NCBI RefSeq assembly: GCF_018688255.1
Contig: NZ_CP061314.1
Location: forward strand, 1,054,001 to 1,118,000
DNA: 64,000 bases
Direction: 5' to 3'
From: Polynucleobacter corsicus
GTDB taxonomy: Bacteria; Pseudomonadota; Gammaproteobacteria; Burkholderiales; Burkholderiaceae
Part shown: piece by piece, positions 34,709 through 42,374 of the stretch
Layout: each line of letters opens with the position of its first letter
How positions within the stretch are numbered: position 1 is the stretch's first letter
The notes under the pieces: generated by a model
Seen by the model: the letters and a program-made list of their open reading frames with translations, nothing else
The model's database searches: none
Told to the model about the DNA's origin: nothing
Program-made: the position numbers and the translations under genes

Positions 34709-35161
34709 TTAACCGCCGCAACCACCAAGCGTTACTTTGACCTCTTTAACAGTCATTAGCCACTTACCATCAGCCTTGACTAAGCCATATACATTGGATG
34801 TTTGACCCATCTTGATACGAGTGGTAACAAAAGCGTCTGTGCCAGCCGGGATGAAGAATTGAGCTGCAAGTGCGCTTGGATTCTTTTCAACTAAGATTGC
34901 CATTTGCTCTGCTTTGAGCGAAGTGATAATTCCGACAGGAACGACTGCGCCGTTTTCAGCGATATCAGGGGCATTTAAAGTCACTGCGGATGATTTTTCT
35001 GGACTACTAGCACCCATTATCTTGAATACATCATCGATACCCTTGCCTTCAAAAGCTGCCTTATTCCACTCTTGTGCTTGAGCTGTACTAATAAGGCCTG
35101 CAGAAGCCATCAGACCAAATACTGCTGAGTACTTCAATACACTGCGACGCTGCTGATTCAT
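34709..35161 (-). CDS. soxY: Sulfur carrier protein SoxY
   Basis: Carries thiosulfate-derived sulfur on the cysteine of its C-terminal arm during the Sox cycle. The chosen ATG (35161) has AAGGAG five bases before it and starts MNQQRRSVLKYSAVFGLM, a twin-arginine signal; the 11 codons upstream in frame lack this. The C terminus ends GGCGG, the active arm with the single catalytic cysteine. The mature domain (about 120 residues) has the family's usual length. Confidence 0.96.
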   Translation of the reverse strand: MNQQRRSVLKYSAVFGLMASAGLISTAQAQEWNKAAFEGKGIDDVFKIMGASSPEKSSAVTLNAPDIAENGAVVPVGIITSLKAEQMAILVEKNPSALAAQFFIPAGTDAFVTTRIKMGQTSNVYGLVKADGKWLMTVKEVKVTLGGCGG

Positions 35162-35246
35162 AAAAACTCCTTTATTAATCTTTACTTCTCTCAATTTATT
35201 GCTTATTTTGCATTAAAACGCCCTGCTTACTACCAAAAATAGCTTT

Positions 35247-36326
35247 TTATTTACCGCCAGAAAGCATCCAAAGCACCAAAGTCTTACGATCTTCGTCGGA
35301 AAGCTGAGCTTGAGCAGGCATCGGGATCGAACCCCACACCCCCGCTCCCCCTACTTTTACCTTGATCGACAACTTATCAACTGCACCGCTCTGACCCTCA
35401 TACTTTTTAGCAATATCTGCAATTGATGGTCCGACTAACTTGGCGTTAGGTGCATGGCAAGCGGAGCAGTTCTCATTTTTAAAGAGGACTGAGGGACCTT
35501 TTGCTGCGGAAGAATGGGTCTCCACTGCCTGCGCTAAACCAAGACCTGAAGTTCCGGGCAATTGCTTAATCGGTGGCTTCGTAGTGTTTGCACCACGATA
35601 AGGTCCATACATGCGATTTTGATCGGCAATATTTTCATGCGCGTTCCGAGCAAAATCCGGCAAGGTTGACCCAATTTGTACAAATGGCACGCAGTTATGC
35701 ATGCATGCACTACCATTCGTATCAGGCTTATCTTTAGCGTTCCAGAATCCGTGTTTCGTCGTCATGCCGTTACGATTTGGCATTTTAATTTCAGCAATAT
35801 TTTTATCGCTGAGAACGAAATCATCTGGAACGATTTCACCAAGACTCAAAATAAATGCAACCAGCGCATAGGTATCATCAGGAGTCAGTGATCTAGGCGC
35901 ATTCCACGGCATCGCTCGGTAAATGTAATCCCATAATGTAGATACCGTAGAGACCTTCATTAAGGTCGTTCTTTGCGGTTGCTTCATATCTTTTAATGAG
36001 GCAACTCGACCTGTCTTCAGATCATCCTTGGTAGTGCCCCCAGCGATAGGCGTGAAGATTTCATTGGACTCACCAAAGGTGCCATGACAACTAGCGCATT
36101 TAGCTTCCCAAATAACTTGCCCTTTTTCAACCGAACCAGATCCCTTAGGTAAACCCTTGAAGTCTGGGCGCACATCAATATCCCAAGCTTTAACTTCAGC
36201 AGGAGTAGCCACCCTGCCAATACCAGGAAACTGAGCTAAACCTGATTGAGCAAATGTGAATTGTGCAGCCACTGTAATAAGTGCTGCAACTCCTAGGCGG
36301 AGGATCAATTTATCCAACTTGAACAT
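35247..36326 (-). CDS. soxD: Sulfite/sulfane dehydrogenase cytochrome subunit SoxD
   Basis: The diheme c-type subunit of Sox(CD)2. The 359-residue protein has a signal peptide (cleavage near FAQ, residue 27) and two heme motifs: CASCH (residues 77-81, followed by GTFGES) and CSACH (about residue 290) near the C terminus. Between them are the conserved LPGTSGLGLAQ and PYRGANTT segments. It takes the electrons from the molybdenum centre of SoxC. The gene begins inside the last codons of soxC, overlapping by 17 bases (36310-36326). Confidence 0.95.
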   Translation of the reverse strand: MFKLDKLILRLGVAALITVAAQFTFAQSGLAQFPGIGRVATPAEVKAWDIDVRPDFKGLPKGSGSVEKGQVIWEAKCASCHGTFGESNEIFTPIAGGTTKDDLKTGRVASLKDMKQPQRTTLMKVSTVSTLWDYIYRAMPWNAPRSLTPDDTYALVAFILSLGEIVPDDFVLSDKNIAEIKMPNRNGMTTKHGFWNAKDKPDTNGSACMHNCVPFVQIGSTLPDFARNAHENIADQNRMYGPYRGANTTKPPIKQLPGTSGLGLAQAVETHSSAAKGPSVLFKNENCSACHAPNAKLVGPSIADIAKKYEGQSGAVDKLSIKVKVGGAGVWGSIPMPAQAQLSDEDRKTLVLWMLSGGK

Positions 36327-37710
36327 TGCTCACCTCACCGTTTGTATCCAATTTCCATGATTGGATTGCATTGTTGTGATAGATAGAGCGTGTACCGCGT
36401 ACATTACGTAACGTTTTAATCGGTGGTTGAATGTAGCCAGTATCATCCACGGCTCTTGACTGCATGATTGATGGGGAGCCATCCCACACCCAATCGATAT
36501 TAAAACGCGTGATCGATTTAGTGAGGACAGGCGTTTCTAGTCGAGCTGTTCGCCAGTTATTACCACCATCAAAAGAAACATCTACTCGAGTAATTTTTCC
36601 GCGTCCAGACCAGGCCATACCACTCACGTTATAAAAACCTTTATCCAAAAGCTGTTGGCCACCCGATGGTGTGGTGATAACAGATTTGCATTCCTGAATA
36701 GAGGAGTATTGACGGTGATCGCCATTTGGCATCAGATCAATGTAGTGAATCGCTTCATCCTTGGAGCCCCATGGAGCATCGCCCACCTCTAAACGGCGCA
36801 ACCACTTCACCCAGCTAACACCTTGAACTCCGGGGACTACCAAGCGCAATGGGAAGCCGTTTTCTGGACGCAACATTTCACCATTCATCGCCCAGGCCAC
36901 AATCGTGTCGTTAAGGCAGCTCTCAAGATTGATAGTGCGAGTCATTCCCGAACCATCACCACCCTCGGCTAACATGAACTTTCCTTTTTTAAAGTCAGCG
37001 CCACACTCCTCCAGCAACACCTTTAAAGGAACTCCCGTGAATTCACAGCAAGAAAGCATGCCATGGGTGTATTGGACTGTTGGGACGGCCACGTTACCCC
37101 ACTCTAATCCGGTATTCGCACCACACTCAATGAAGTGAGTTCGAGAAACTGAAGGCAGGCGCATTAAATCGTTCATCGTGAAAACACGTGGATTCTTCAC
37201 CATGCCATTTACCATCAAGCGATGTGTTTCTGGATTGACGTTGTACCACCCCTGATGATGGCGCTCAAAATGTAATCCGTTGGGAGTAATGGTTCCGAAT
37301 AAGCCTTGAAGTGGAGTAAAAGCAACAGAAGCTGCTGACACACGAGTCAAACCTGGAGACTCACGACGAATGAGGTTTGACTCATAAATTGACGGCACAC
37401 CATATGGCATGGTTGCTACATTCTTGCCAAGCGTTGTTTGCCATTCTTGCTTTTCTAAAATAGCGGGATCGCCTTCCCCTGCTGCCATCGCTAGTGGAGC
37501 TACTAGTCCAGCGCTTACGCCACCTAGTGCAGATAAAAAGCCTTTACGCAAGAATCCTCGGCGATTTTCATCCAAACCGTTTGTATTGATATCGGCGATA
37601 AGCTCCTGAGAAATGAAATGTTCAGGTGCCTTTACTAGGCGAGCCTGATTGGTTGGCTTTTCGATTGCGCTGATGTCCTGCGCGCTAATCTCAATGTGTT
37701 TTTTGGTCAT
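36310..37710 (-). CDS. soxC: Sulfane dehydrogenase molybdopterin subunit SoxC
   Basis: The molybdenum-cofactor subunit of Sox(CD)2, which oxidises the outer sulfur of the SoxY-bound sulfane without releasing it as elemental sulfur. The 466-residue protein belongs to the sulfite oxidase family. A twin-arginine signal (ENRRGFLRKGFLSALGG) follows an N-terminal extension, and the molybdenum cysteine lies in SRTHFIECGANTGLEW. Starting at 37710 (MTKKHIEI) avoids the 18 upstream codons that run into the ArsR gene. The end overlaps soxD. Confidence 0.94.
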   Translation of the reverse strand: MTKKHIEISAQDISAIEKPTNQARLVKAPEHFISQELIADINTNGLDENRRGFLRKGFLSALGGVSAGLVAPLAMAAGEGDPAILEKQEWQTTLGKNVATMPYGVPSIYESNLIRRESPGLTRVSAASVAFTPLQGLFGTITPNGLHFERHHQGWYNVNPETHRLMVNGMVKNPRVFTMNDLMRLPSVSRTHFIECGANTGLEWGNVAVPTVQYTHGMLSCCEFTGVPLKVLLEECGADFKKGKFMLAEGGDGSGMTRTINLESCLNDTIVAWAMNGEMLRPENGFPLRLVVPGVQGVSWVKWLRRLEVGDAPWGSKDEAIHYIDLMPNGDHRQYSSIQECKSVITTPSGGQQLLDKGFYNVSGMAWSGRGKITRVDVSFDGGNNWRTARLETPVLTKSITRFNIDWVWDGSPSIMQSRAVDDTGYIQPPIKTLRNVRGTRSIYHNNAIQSWKLDTNGEVSNVQVG

Positions 37711-37744
37711 TTGATATTTGCTTTGGTCAATAGATACTTCAAAG

Positions 37745-38086
37745 TTAATGCAAACTCTCAGCAATTTTTGCGCACACGGTTTGGCACATTTCTACAGTAG
37801 CGTTATCAGCGATTGAGTAAAAGACAGTGATGCCCTCTTTGCGTCTAAGCAAAATTCCCACTTTATGGAGCGCAGAAAGGTGACGTGAAACATTGGCTTG
37901 GCTGGAGCCACATAACTCAACAACCTCGGACACAGACTTTTCACCGCTACACACCGCATACATGATGCGTAGGCGTGACGGCTCTGAAAGTACATTAAAG
38001 TATTCGGCAACGCGTTTAAAAACCTCTTCCATTGCTTGTGGAGAGAGATCTTTGGTGGCTTTTTTTGCTTTAGCTTTTATATTCAT
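37745..38086 (-). CDS. ArsR-family transcriptional regulator of the sox region
   Basis: A 113-residue winged helix-turn-helix protein (LSEPSRLRIMYAVCSGEKSVSEVVELCGSSQANVSRHLSALH). Cysteines are at 46, 59, 101 and 105. Cys-46 and a C-terminal cysteine are in positions like the sulfide/persulfide-sensing dithiol pair of BigR/SqrR regulators, and some Sox clusters are controlled by SoxR of the same family. It precedes soxC with 34 bases between stop and start and is divergent from modB. It probably represses the sox operon until sulfane sulfur oxidises the cysteines; this is inference. Confidence 0.9.
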   Translation of the reverse strand: MNIKAKAKKATKDLSPQAMEEVFKRVAEYFNVLSEPSRLRIMYAVCSGEKSVSEVVELCGSSQANVSRHLSALHKVGILLRRKEGITVFYSIADNATVEMCQTVCAKIAESLH

Positions 38087-38097
38087 TATTGATAATC

Positions 38098-38117
38098 ATA
38101 TATGCGTATATATGCAT
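38098..38117. promoter_or_regulatory. Candidate ArsR operator between arsR and modB
   Basis: The bases ATATATGCGT ATATATGCAT are two 10-bp direct copies differing at one base. They contain the near-perfect palindrome ATGCGTAT-ATATGCAT (38102-38117) with one mismatched pair. It lies 12 bases before the ArsR gene start and 72 bases before modB, where an autorepressing ArsR protein would bind. The region 38087-38189 shows no other clear signal. Confidence 0.55.
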
Positions 38118-38189
38118 TTATTAAATACCCAAGATCCTTGTATTCATATAGAGAAATACCCTAGCCCATGGAGGCAATACAATAGGTGT

Positions 38190-38840
38190 ATGGATATTGA
38201 CGCAATTCTGCTGTCCCTAAAGCTTGCTTTTTGGACCATGGCTCTGATGTTGCCATTTGGGATATGGGTTGCCCATAAGTTAATGAATCTCAACAGAAGC
38301 CGGCCATGGGTTGAGGCTGCCCTAGCACTTCCCTTGGTACTGCCACCAACAGTTTTAGGCTACTACTTTCTAGTTGCATTTGGTAACACCAGTATTTACG
38401 GCATTCCCCTTGTGTTCTCATTTACAGGGGTCCTACTTGCCTCACTGATTGCAAACATCCCATTTGCAATTCAACCTATACAGAGAGCTTTTGAGGCCAT
38501 TAATCCTGAAATCCGAGAGGCTGCCCAAGTAAGCGGCCTTAGCAATTGGCAAATCTTTCGCTTAATTGAACTGCCACTTTCTTGGCGAGGCATCACTGGT
38601 GCCGCTGCCCTCACCTTTGCACATACCCTTGGAGAATTCGGCGTAGTCCTGATGGTTGGTGGCGCAATACCTAGTGAAACGAAAACAGCTTCTATTGCAA
38701 TTTATGACAAGGTGCAGAGCTTTGATACTGCTGGTGCCGGCGCTATTGCTCTCGTGCTCTTAGGCATTTCTCTCATATGCATTGCCCTCTCATATGGAGT
38801 ATTGGGGCCTAAGCCAAATCTACGTAAAGGCTTCGACTAA
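38190..38840 (+). CDS. modB: Molybdate ABC transporter permease ModB
   Basis: The membrane subunit of a molybdate importer. The 216-residue protein has about five helices and the typical ABC permease loop EAAQVSGLSNWQIFRLIELPLSWRG (residues about 115-140), plus HTLGEFGVVLMVGGAIPSETKTAS near the C terminus, which marks ModB. The start at 38190 (MDIDAIL, with AGG five bases upstream) is chosen; an in-frame reading extends much further upstream into the ArsR gene but has no support. The stop overlaps modC (TAATG). Divergent from the sox regulator. Confidence 0.92.
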   Translation: MDIDAILLSLKLAFWTMALMLPFGIWVAHKLMNLNRSRPWVEAALALPLVLPPTVLGYYFLVAFGNTSIYGIPLVFSFTGVLLASLIANIPFAIQPIQRAFEAINPEIREAAQVSGLSNWQIFRLIELPLSWRGITGAAALTFAHTLGEFGVVLMVGGAIPSETKTASIAIYDKVQSFDTAGAGAIALVLLGISLICIALSYGVLGPKPNLRKGFD

Positions 38841-39949
38841 TGCTAAAGGTCAAGATTCAGCAGATTACTCCAAGCCCACTTCAAATTAGTTTGGAATGTG
38901 CCCCAGGTGAGTTGCATGCCCTGGTCGGCCCGTCCGGAAGCGGAAAAACCTCCGCCCTCAGAACCATTGCAGGCTTAAACAGACCAGCTAGTGGGAAAAT
39001 TGAATGCAATGGTGAGGTCTGGTTTGAAGCCGATGATCTTGGCAACATAGCCCAACAACTTCGCTCCGCAGAACGGTCTTGCGGTTTCTTATTTCAGCAA
39101 TATGCCCTATTTCCTCATCTGAGCGCCTTAGGCAATGTAACGATTCCATTGCAAAACTCTGACCTCAACAAATTGCAGCGCAAGATGATTAGCCTCGATC
39201 TACTGGATAGAATGGGCATTGCAAATCTTGCGGAGCGCATGCCAAGTCAACTGTCTGGCGGACAGCAGCAACGCGTTGCTCTTGCAAGAGCACTTGCTAG
39301 ACAACCGAAAGTCTTATTGCTAGATGAACCATTCTCGGCGATCGATACACCAACACGCCATGGTCTTTATAAAACATTGGCAGACTTACGTTCAGATCTA
39401 CATATCCCCATCTTATTAGTCACACATGATCTACGAGAGGCTGATTTATTGGCCGATCGAATTACTGTTATTGACCAAGGCATCAGTCTGCAAACTGCAG
39501 CGCCACAAGTACTATTTCAGAAACCAAGGAATTCCAGGGTTGCGGAATTGGTAGGCATTAGCAATATGTTTAGTGGCGTATTCGATACCGGCAGCTTAAG
39601 TTGGGATGGCTGCACGAAGGTCTTTACAGTCACTGACAAAGGAAAGATACCACCGAAAGCGCGGGTTGCCTGGGTTATTCCCCAAAGTGGCTTGAGCGTT
39701 CATAACAAACCAGCACAAACTAGCATACCTGCCTTGGTTGAAAAGATGAGCAGTCTTGGTCAAATAGCCGTCATTCAATTGCGAATTCAGAATAGTCAAA
39801 ATACGATTGAATGGGAGGCCTCCTCGGCCGAAGTAAAGAGGCTGGAGATGGAGGTTGGTAAGCAAATGCATATCGAGCTCGATGGCAATCAAATTCACAT
39901 CATGCCCTTACGCCCTATTAATGATCCTAGGCGCTTTATAGGGCAATAA
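38840..39949 (+). CDS. modC: Molybdate ABC transporter ATP-binding protein ModC
   Basis: The ATPase of the molybdate importer. The 369-residue protein has a Walker A motif GPSGSGKTSAL (about residues 33-43), signature LSGGQQQRVALARALARQ, Walker B LLLDEPFSAID and H-loop THDLRE, followed by a C-terminal TOBE-like domain (about 290-360). Overlaps modB by one base. No modA (binding protein) gene is next to it, so a binding protein may be encoded elsewhere. Its place beside sox genes fits molybdenum need for SoxC. Confidence 0.9.
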   Translation: MLKVKIQQITPSPLQISLECAPGELHALVGPSGSGKTSALRTIAGLNRPASGKIECNGEVWFEADDLGNIAQQLRSAERSCGFLFQQYALFPHLSALGNVTIPLQNSDLNKLQRKMISLDLLDRMGIANLAERMPSQLSGGQQQRVALARALARQPKVLLLDEPFSAIDTPTRHGLYKTLADLRSDLHIPILLVTHDLREADLLADRITVIDQGISLQTAAPQVLFQKPRNSRVAELVGISNMFSGVFDTGSLSWDGCTKVFTVTDKGKIPPKARVAWVIPQSGLSVHNKPAQTSIPALVEKMSSLGQIAVIQLRIQNSQNTIEWEASSAEVKRLEMEVGKQMHIELDGNQIHIMPLRPINDPRRFIGQ

Positions 39950-40116
39950 AAAGGGTTTGATCTGAGATATTGGTCAGCTCTCGAGCTGGCACTGTTCATT
40001 AATGCCCCACTAAAACGCTAATGTTTATTACCCTATGCATAGAAGTGGTATTTTGATTACTATGTTAACTTGAAGTCGATTTTTTTAATAATCCCTTTGG
40101 AAATATGGAGTTTTAC

Positions 40117-40428
40117 ATGCAAAATAGTCGTCGCCAATTTATGATCTTGTCCGCTGCTGGTGCTTGCACTTTGGCTTTGAACGGTCAAGTTCAAGCTCAA
40201 GCCATGGTTGCTGAAACGGATCCACAAGCTTCTGCTTTGGGTTACAAAGCTAACGCTACTACAGTAGATAAAGCAAAGTATCCTAAGTACGCTGCTGGTC
40301 AAGCGTGTACGAACTGTGCTTTATTCCAAGGCAAAGCTGATGCATCAGCCGGTGGTTGCGCATTGTTTGCGGGTAAGCAAGTTGCTGGCAAAGGCTGGTG
40401 TTCTGCTTACGCTAAGAAGGCTGGTTGA
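40117..40428 (+). CDS. High-potential iron-sulfur protein (HiPIP)
   Basis: A soluble periplasmic electron carrier with one [4Fe-4S] cluster. The 103-residue precursor starts with a twin-arginine signal (MQNSRRQFMILSAAGACTLAL) and the mature part has the HiPIP cysteines C64, C67, C81 and C95 (CTNCALFQGK, GGCALFAGK, GWCSAYAKK). The start at 40117 has GGAG six bases before it; a 4-codon longer form at 40105 is less likely. It sits after modC, and could accept electrons from the Sox system, as HiPIPs do in some betaproteobacteria. A strong terminator follows. Confidence 0.93.
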   Translation: MQNSRRQFMILSAAGACTLALNGQVQAQAMVAETDPQASALGYKANATTVDKAKYPKYAAGQACTNCALFQGKADASAGGCALFAGKQVAGKGWCSAYAKKAG

Positions 40429-40444
40429 GCCACAACACTGAATC

Positions 40445-40471
40445 AAAAAGCTGCTTCGGCAGCTTTTTTTT
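40445..40471. terminator. Bidirectional intrinsic terminator between the HiPIP gene and the long minus-strand operon
   Basis: AAAAAGCTGC-TTCG-GCAGCTTTTT is a 10-bp perfect stem with a TTCG tetraloop and T tracts on both strands (plus: seven to eight T after the stem; minus: CTTTTTGATT). It lies 16 bases after the HiPIP stop and overlaps the last bases of the methyltransferase stop codon. Confidence 0.9.
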
Positions 40472-41093
40472 ACACCCTCTTTTTAGCTACCATTCCAAGT
40501 AATGCTGACATACCAGTGTGCCTTACACCCTCCGATAATTCTTTTTCGTAGCAATGCAGATCGAGTATTTCAAAATCCCTGCTCAACTCACGAATCATTT
40601 CTTCTGTATAGAGGTGCTCTATTAGTGATGGGCCACCGGTTTTGTACTTCAACTGCTTTGGGGTGTATCCCTGCAGAATAAATAGGCCGCCTGGCTTCAA
40701 CGTCTGATGAACTTGCTTGAAAATTCTGGCGCGCATTTCGGGATCAGCAAACTGAATAAAGATGCCAATGACCGCATCATATGATTGGGCCTGCCAATCA
40801 AAACCATCTGTATCACAAAGGCTGTACTGAATATTGACTTGGTTATCTTTAGCAAACTGAACGGCTTTGGCTTGTGCAATATCAGAAACGTCAAATCCTG
40901 TGACATGCATGCCTTGCTTAGCAAGCCAAACGCCATTACGCCCTTCCCCATCAGCAATACAAAGAACAGAGGAATTGGGCTTTAGATAACGTGAGGCTTG
41001 TTCGACCAGATATTCATTTGGCTCTTTACCAAAAATAAACTCTTTTTTATCAAAGCGCTCATTCCAAAACTGGGTAGCATCTGTAAAGCCCAT
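40470..41093 (-). CDS. SAM-dependent methyltransferase (class I, unknown substrate)
   Basis: A 207-residue protein of the class I methyltransferase fold. The SAM-binding motif is SVLCIADGEGRNGVWLAKQG (about residues 40-59), followed by VTGFDVSDIAQAKA and the motif II region YDAVIGIFIQFADPEMR, with LKPGGLFILQGYTP at about 130. The opening WNERFDKKEFIFGKEPNEYL resembles TehB/tellurite-type methyltransferases, yet the substrate is not clear. It follows metZ by three bases and is the last gene before the terminator. Confidence 0.85.
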   Translation of the reverse strand: MGFTDATQFWNERFDKKEFIFGKEPNEYLVEQASRYLKPNSSVLCIADGEGRNGVWLAKQGMHVTGFDVSDIAQAKAVQFAKDNQVNIQYSLCDTDGFDWQAQSYDAVIGIFIQFADPEMRARIFKQVHQTLKPGGLFILQGYTPKQLKYKTGGPSLIEHLYTEEMIRELSRDFEILDLHCYEKELSEGVRHTGMSALLGMVAKKRV

Positions 41094-41096
41094 GAA

Positions 41097-42305
41097 TTAC
41101 TTCTTCAAACCACCAATGAGATCGCTCTTTAAATCCACTACGCTCTCAAGTCCAACAGCAATACGGACTAAGCCATCAGTGATGCCAGCAGCTTTGCGAG
41201 CCTCTGGAGTGACTCGGCAGTGTGTGGTTGTGGCAGGATGGGTAATTGTTGTACGAGTGTCCCCCAAGTTTGCTGTGATGGAGCAAAGCTTGGTTTGGTT
41301 AATCAACTTGAAGGCCGCTTTTTTCCCACCCTTAAGCGTGAAAGATAAGATAGCGCCACCCGCTTTTTGTTGACGCTTAGCCAAGGCATGCTGAGGATGA
41401 GACTTCAGGCCAGGATGGTAAACACGCTCTACTCCCGACTGTTTCTCAAGCCATTGAGCGATCTCTAGAGCATTTTGACTCTGCTGCTTCATACGCAATT
41501 CCAGAGTCTCCAAACCTTTTAAGAATACCCAGGCATTGAATGCTGAGAGTGTTGGGCCAGCAGTACGGACAAAGGGAAATACTTTTCCCATGATGAAATC
41601 ATTGCTACCGACAATTGCACCACCAACTACGCGACCCTGACCATCTAAATATTTGGTTGCCGAATGGATCACTACGTCAGCGCCTAACAAGATAGGTCTT
41701 TGCAAAGCCGGCGTACAAAAACAGTTATCAACAGCAAATAGCGCATTAGCTTTCTTTGCTATTTTGGAGATAGCTTTGATATCAGCAATCTCAGTTAAAG
41801 GATTAGATGGTGTTTCCAAATAAAACAATTTGGTGTTTTCTTGGACGGCACTCTGCCAAGCCTTGGTATCCGACAAATCAACATAAGTCGTAGTAATACC
41901 AAAGCGTCCCAGAATATTGCTAAACAATTGAATGGTGGCGCCGAATACAGAGCGAGAGCAAACAACGTGATCACCCGCCTGAAGATGCGACATGGCCATT
42001 GTCAAAATAGCAGCCATACCAGATGAAGTTGCAATACATGCTTCGCCACCCTCTAGGGCAGCCAATCGATCTTGGAACATGCTGACAGTAGGATTGGTAA
42101 AGCGAGAGTAGATAAAGCCCTGATCTGCATGCGCAAAGCCATCAGCTGCAAGTTCAGCACTATCAAAGCAAAAACTAGAAGTGAGGAACATAGCCTCAGA
42201 GTGCTCTTGATATTCAGCAGTGCGGCGTGTGCCAGCACGAACCGCCAAGGTTTCAAGTGCAAGCTTGGAGAAGTCAGGTTTTTTACGGATAGGTTTACTC
42301 TTCAT
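41097..42305 (-). CDS. metZ: O-succinylhomoserine sulfhydrylase
   Basis: A PLP enzyme that makes homocysteine from O-succinylhomoserine and sulfide for methionine synthesis. The 402-residue protein has the PLP lysine in HSATKYLDGQGRVVGGAIVG (about residue 205), YLETPSNPLTEI and the C-terminal THPATTTHCRVTPEARKAAGI. These mark MetZ rather than MetB or MetC. It follows purF by 69 bases with a strong hairpin between (42337-42358). Confidence 0.95.
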   Translation of the reverse strand: MKSKPIRKKPDFSKLALETLAVRAGTRRTAEYQEHSEAMFLTSSFCFDSAELAADGFAHADQGFIYSRFTNPTVSMFQDRLAALEGGEACIATSSGMAAILTMAMSHLQAGDHVVCSRSVFGATIQLFSNILGRFGITTTYVDLSDTKAWQSAVQENTKLFYLETPSNPLTEIADIKAISKIAKKANALFAVDNCFCTPALQRPILLGADVVIHSATKYLDGQGRVVGGAIVGSNDFIMGKVFPFVRTAGPTLSAFNAWVFLKGLETLELRMKQQSQNALEIAQWLEKQSGVERVYHPGLKSHPQHALAKRQQKAGGAILSFTLKGGKKAAFKLINQTKLCSITANLGDTRTTITHPATTTHCRVTPEARKAAGITDGLVRIAVGLESVVDLKSDLIGGLKK

Positions 42306-42336
42306 ACCGCTATTTTGACACCGAATTACAGAATTG

Positions 42337-42358
42337 CCTCAGACACGCATGTCCGAGG
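42337..42358 (-). other. Stem-loop between purF and metZ
   Basis: Minus-strand CCTCGGACA (42358-42350) pairs with TGTCTGAGG (42345-42337), nine pairs with one G-U, around a TGCG loop. No T tract follows, so it is not a standard terminator. The G-U pair points to the minus-strand RNA. Confidence 0.5.
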
Positions 42359-42374
42359 AACTCAATCGTTGTTT

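Noticed and set aside
37893..38189. A long 5' extension of modB
   Set aside because: The frame stays open into the ArsR gene, but the encoded residues look like antisense sequence, and a good start with AGG lies at 38190.
39973..39990. Seven-pair hairpin after modC
   Set aside because: No T tract follows, so it is not called a terminator. The rest of 39950-40116 shows only weak promoter-like bases.
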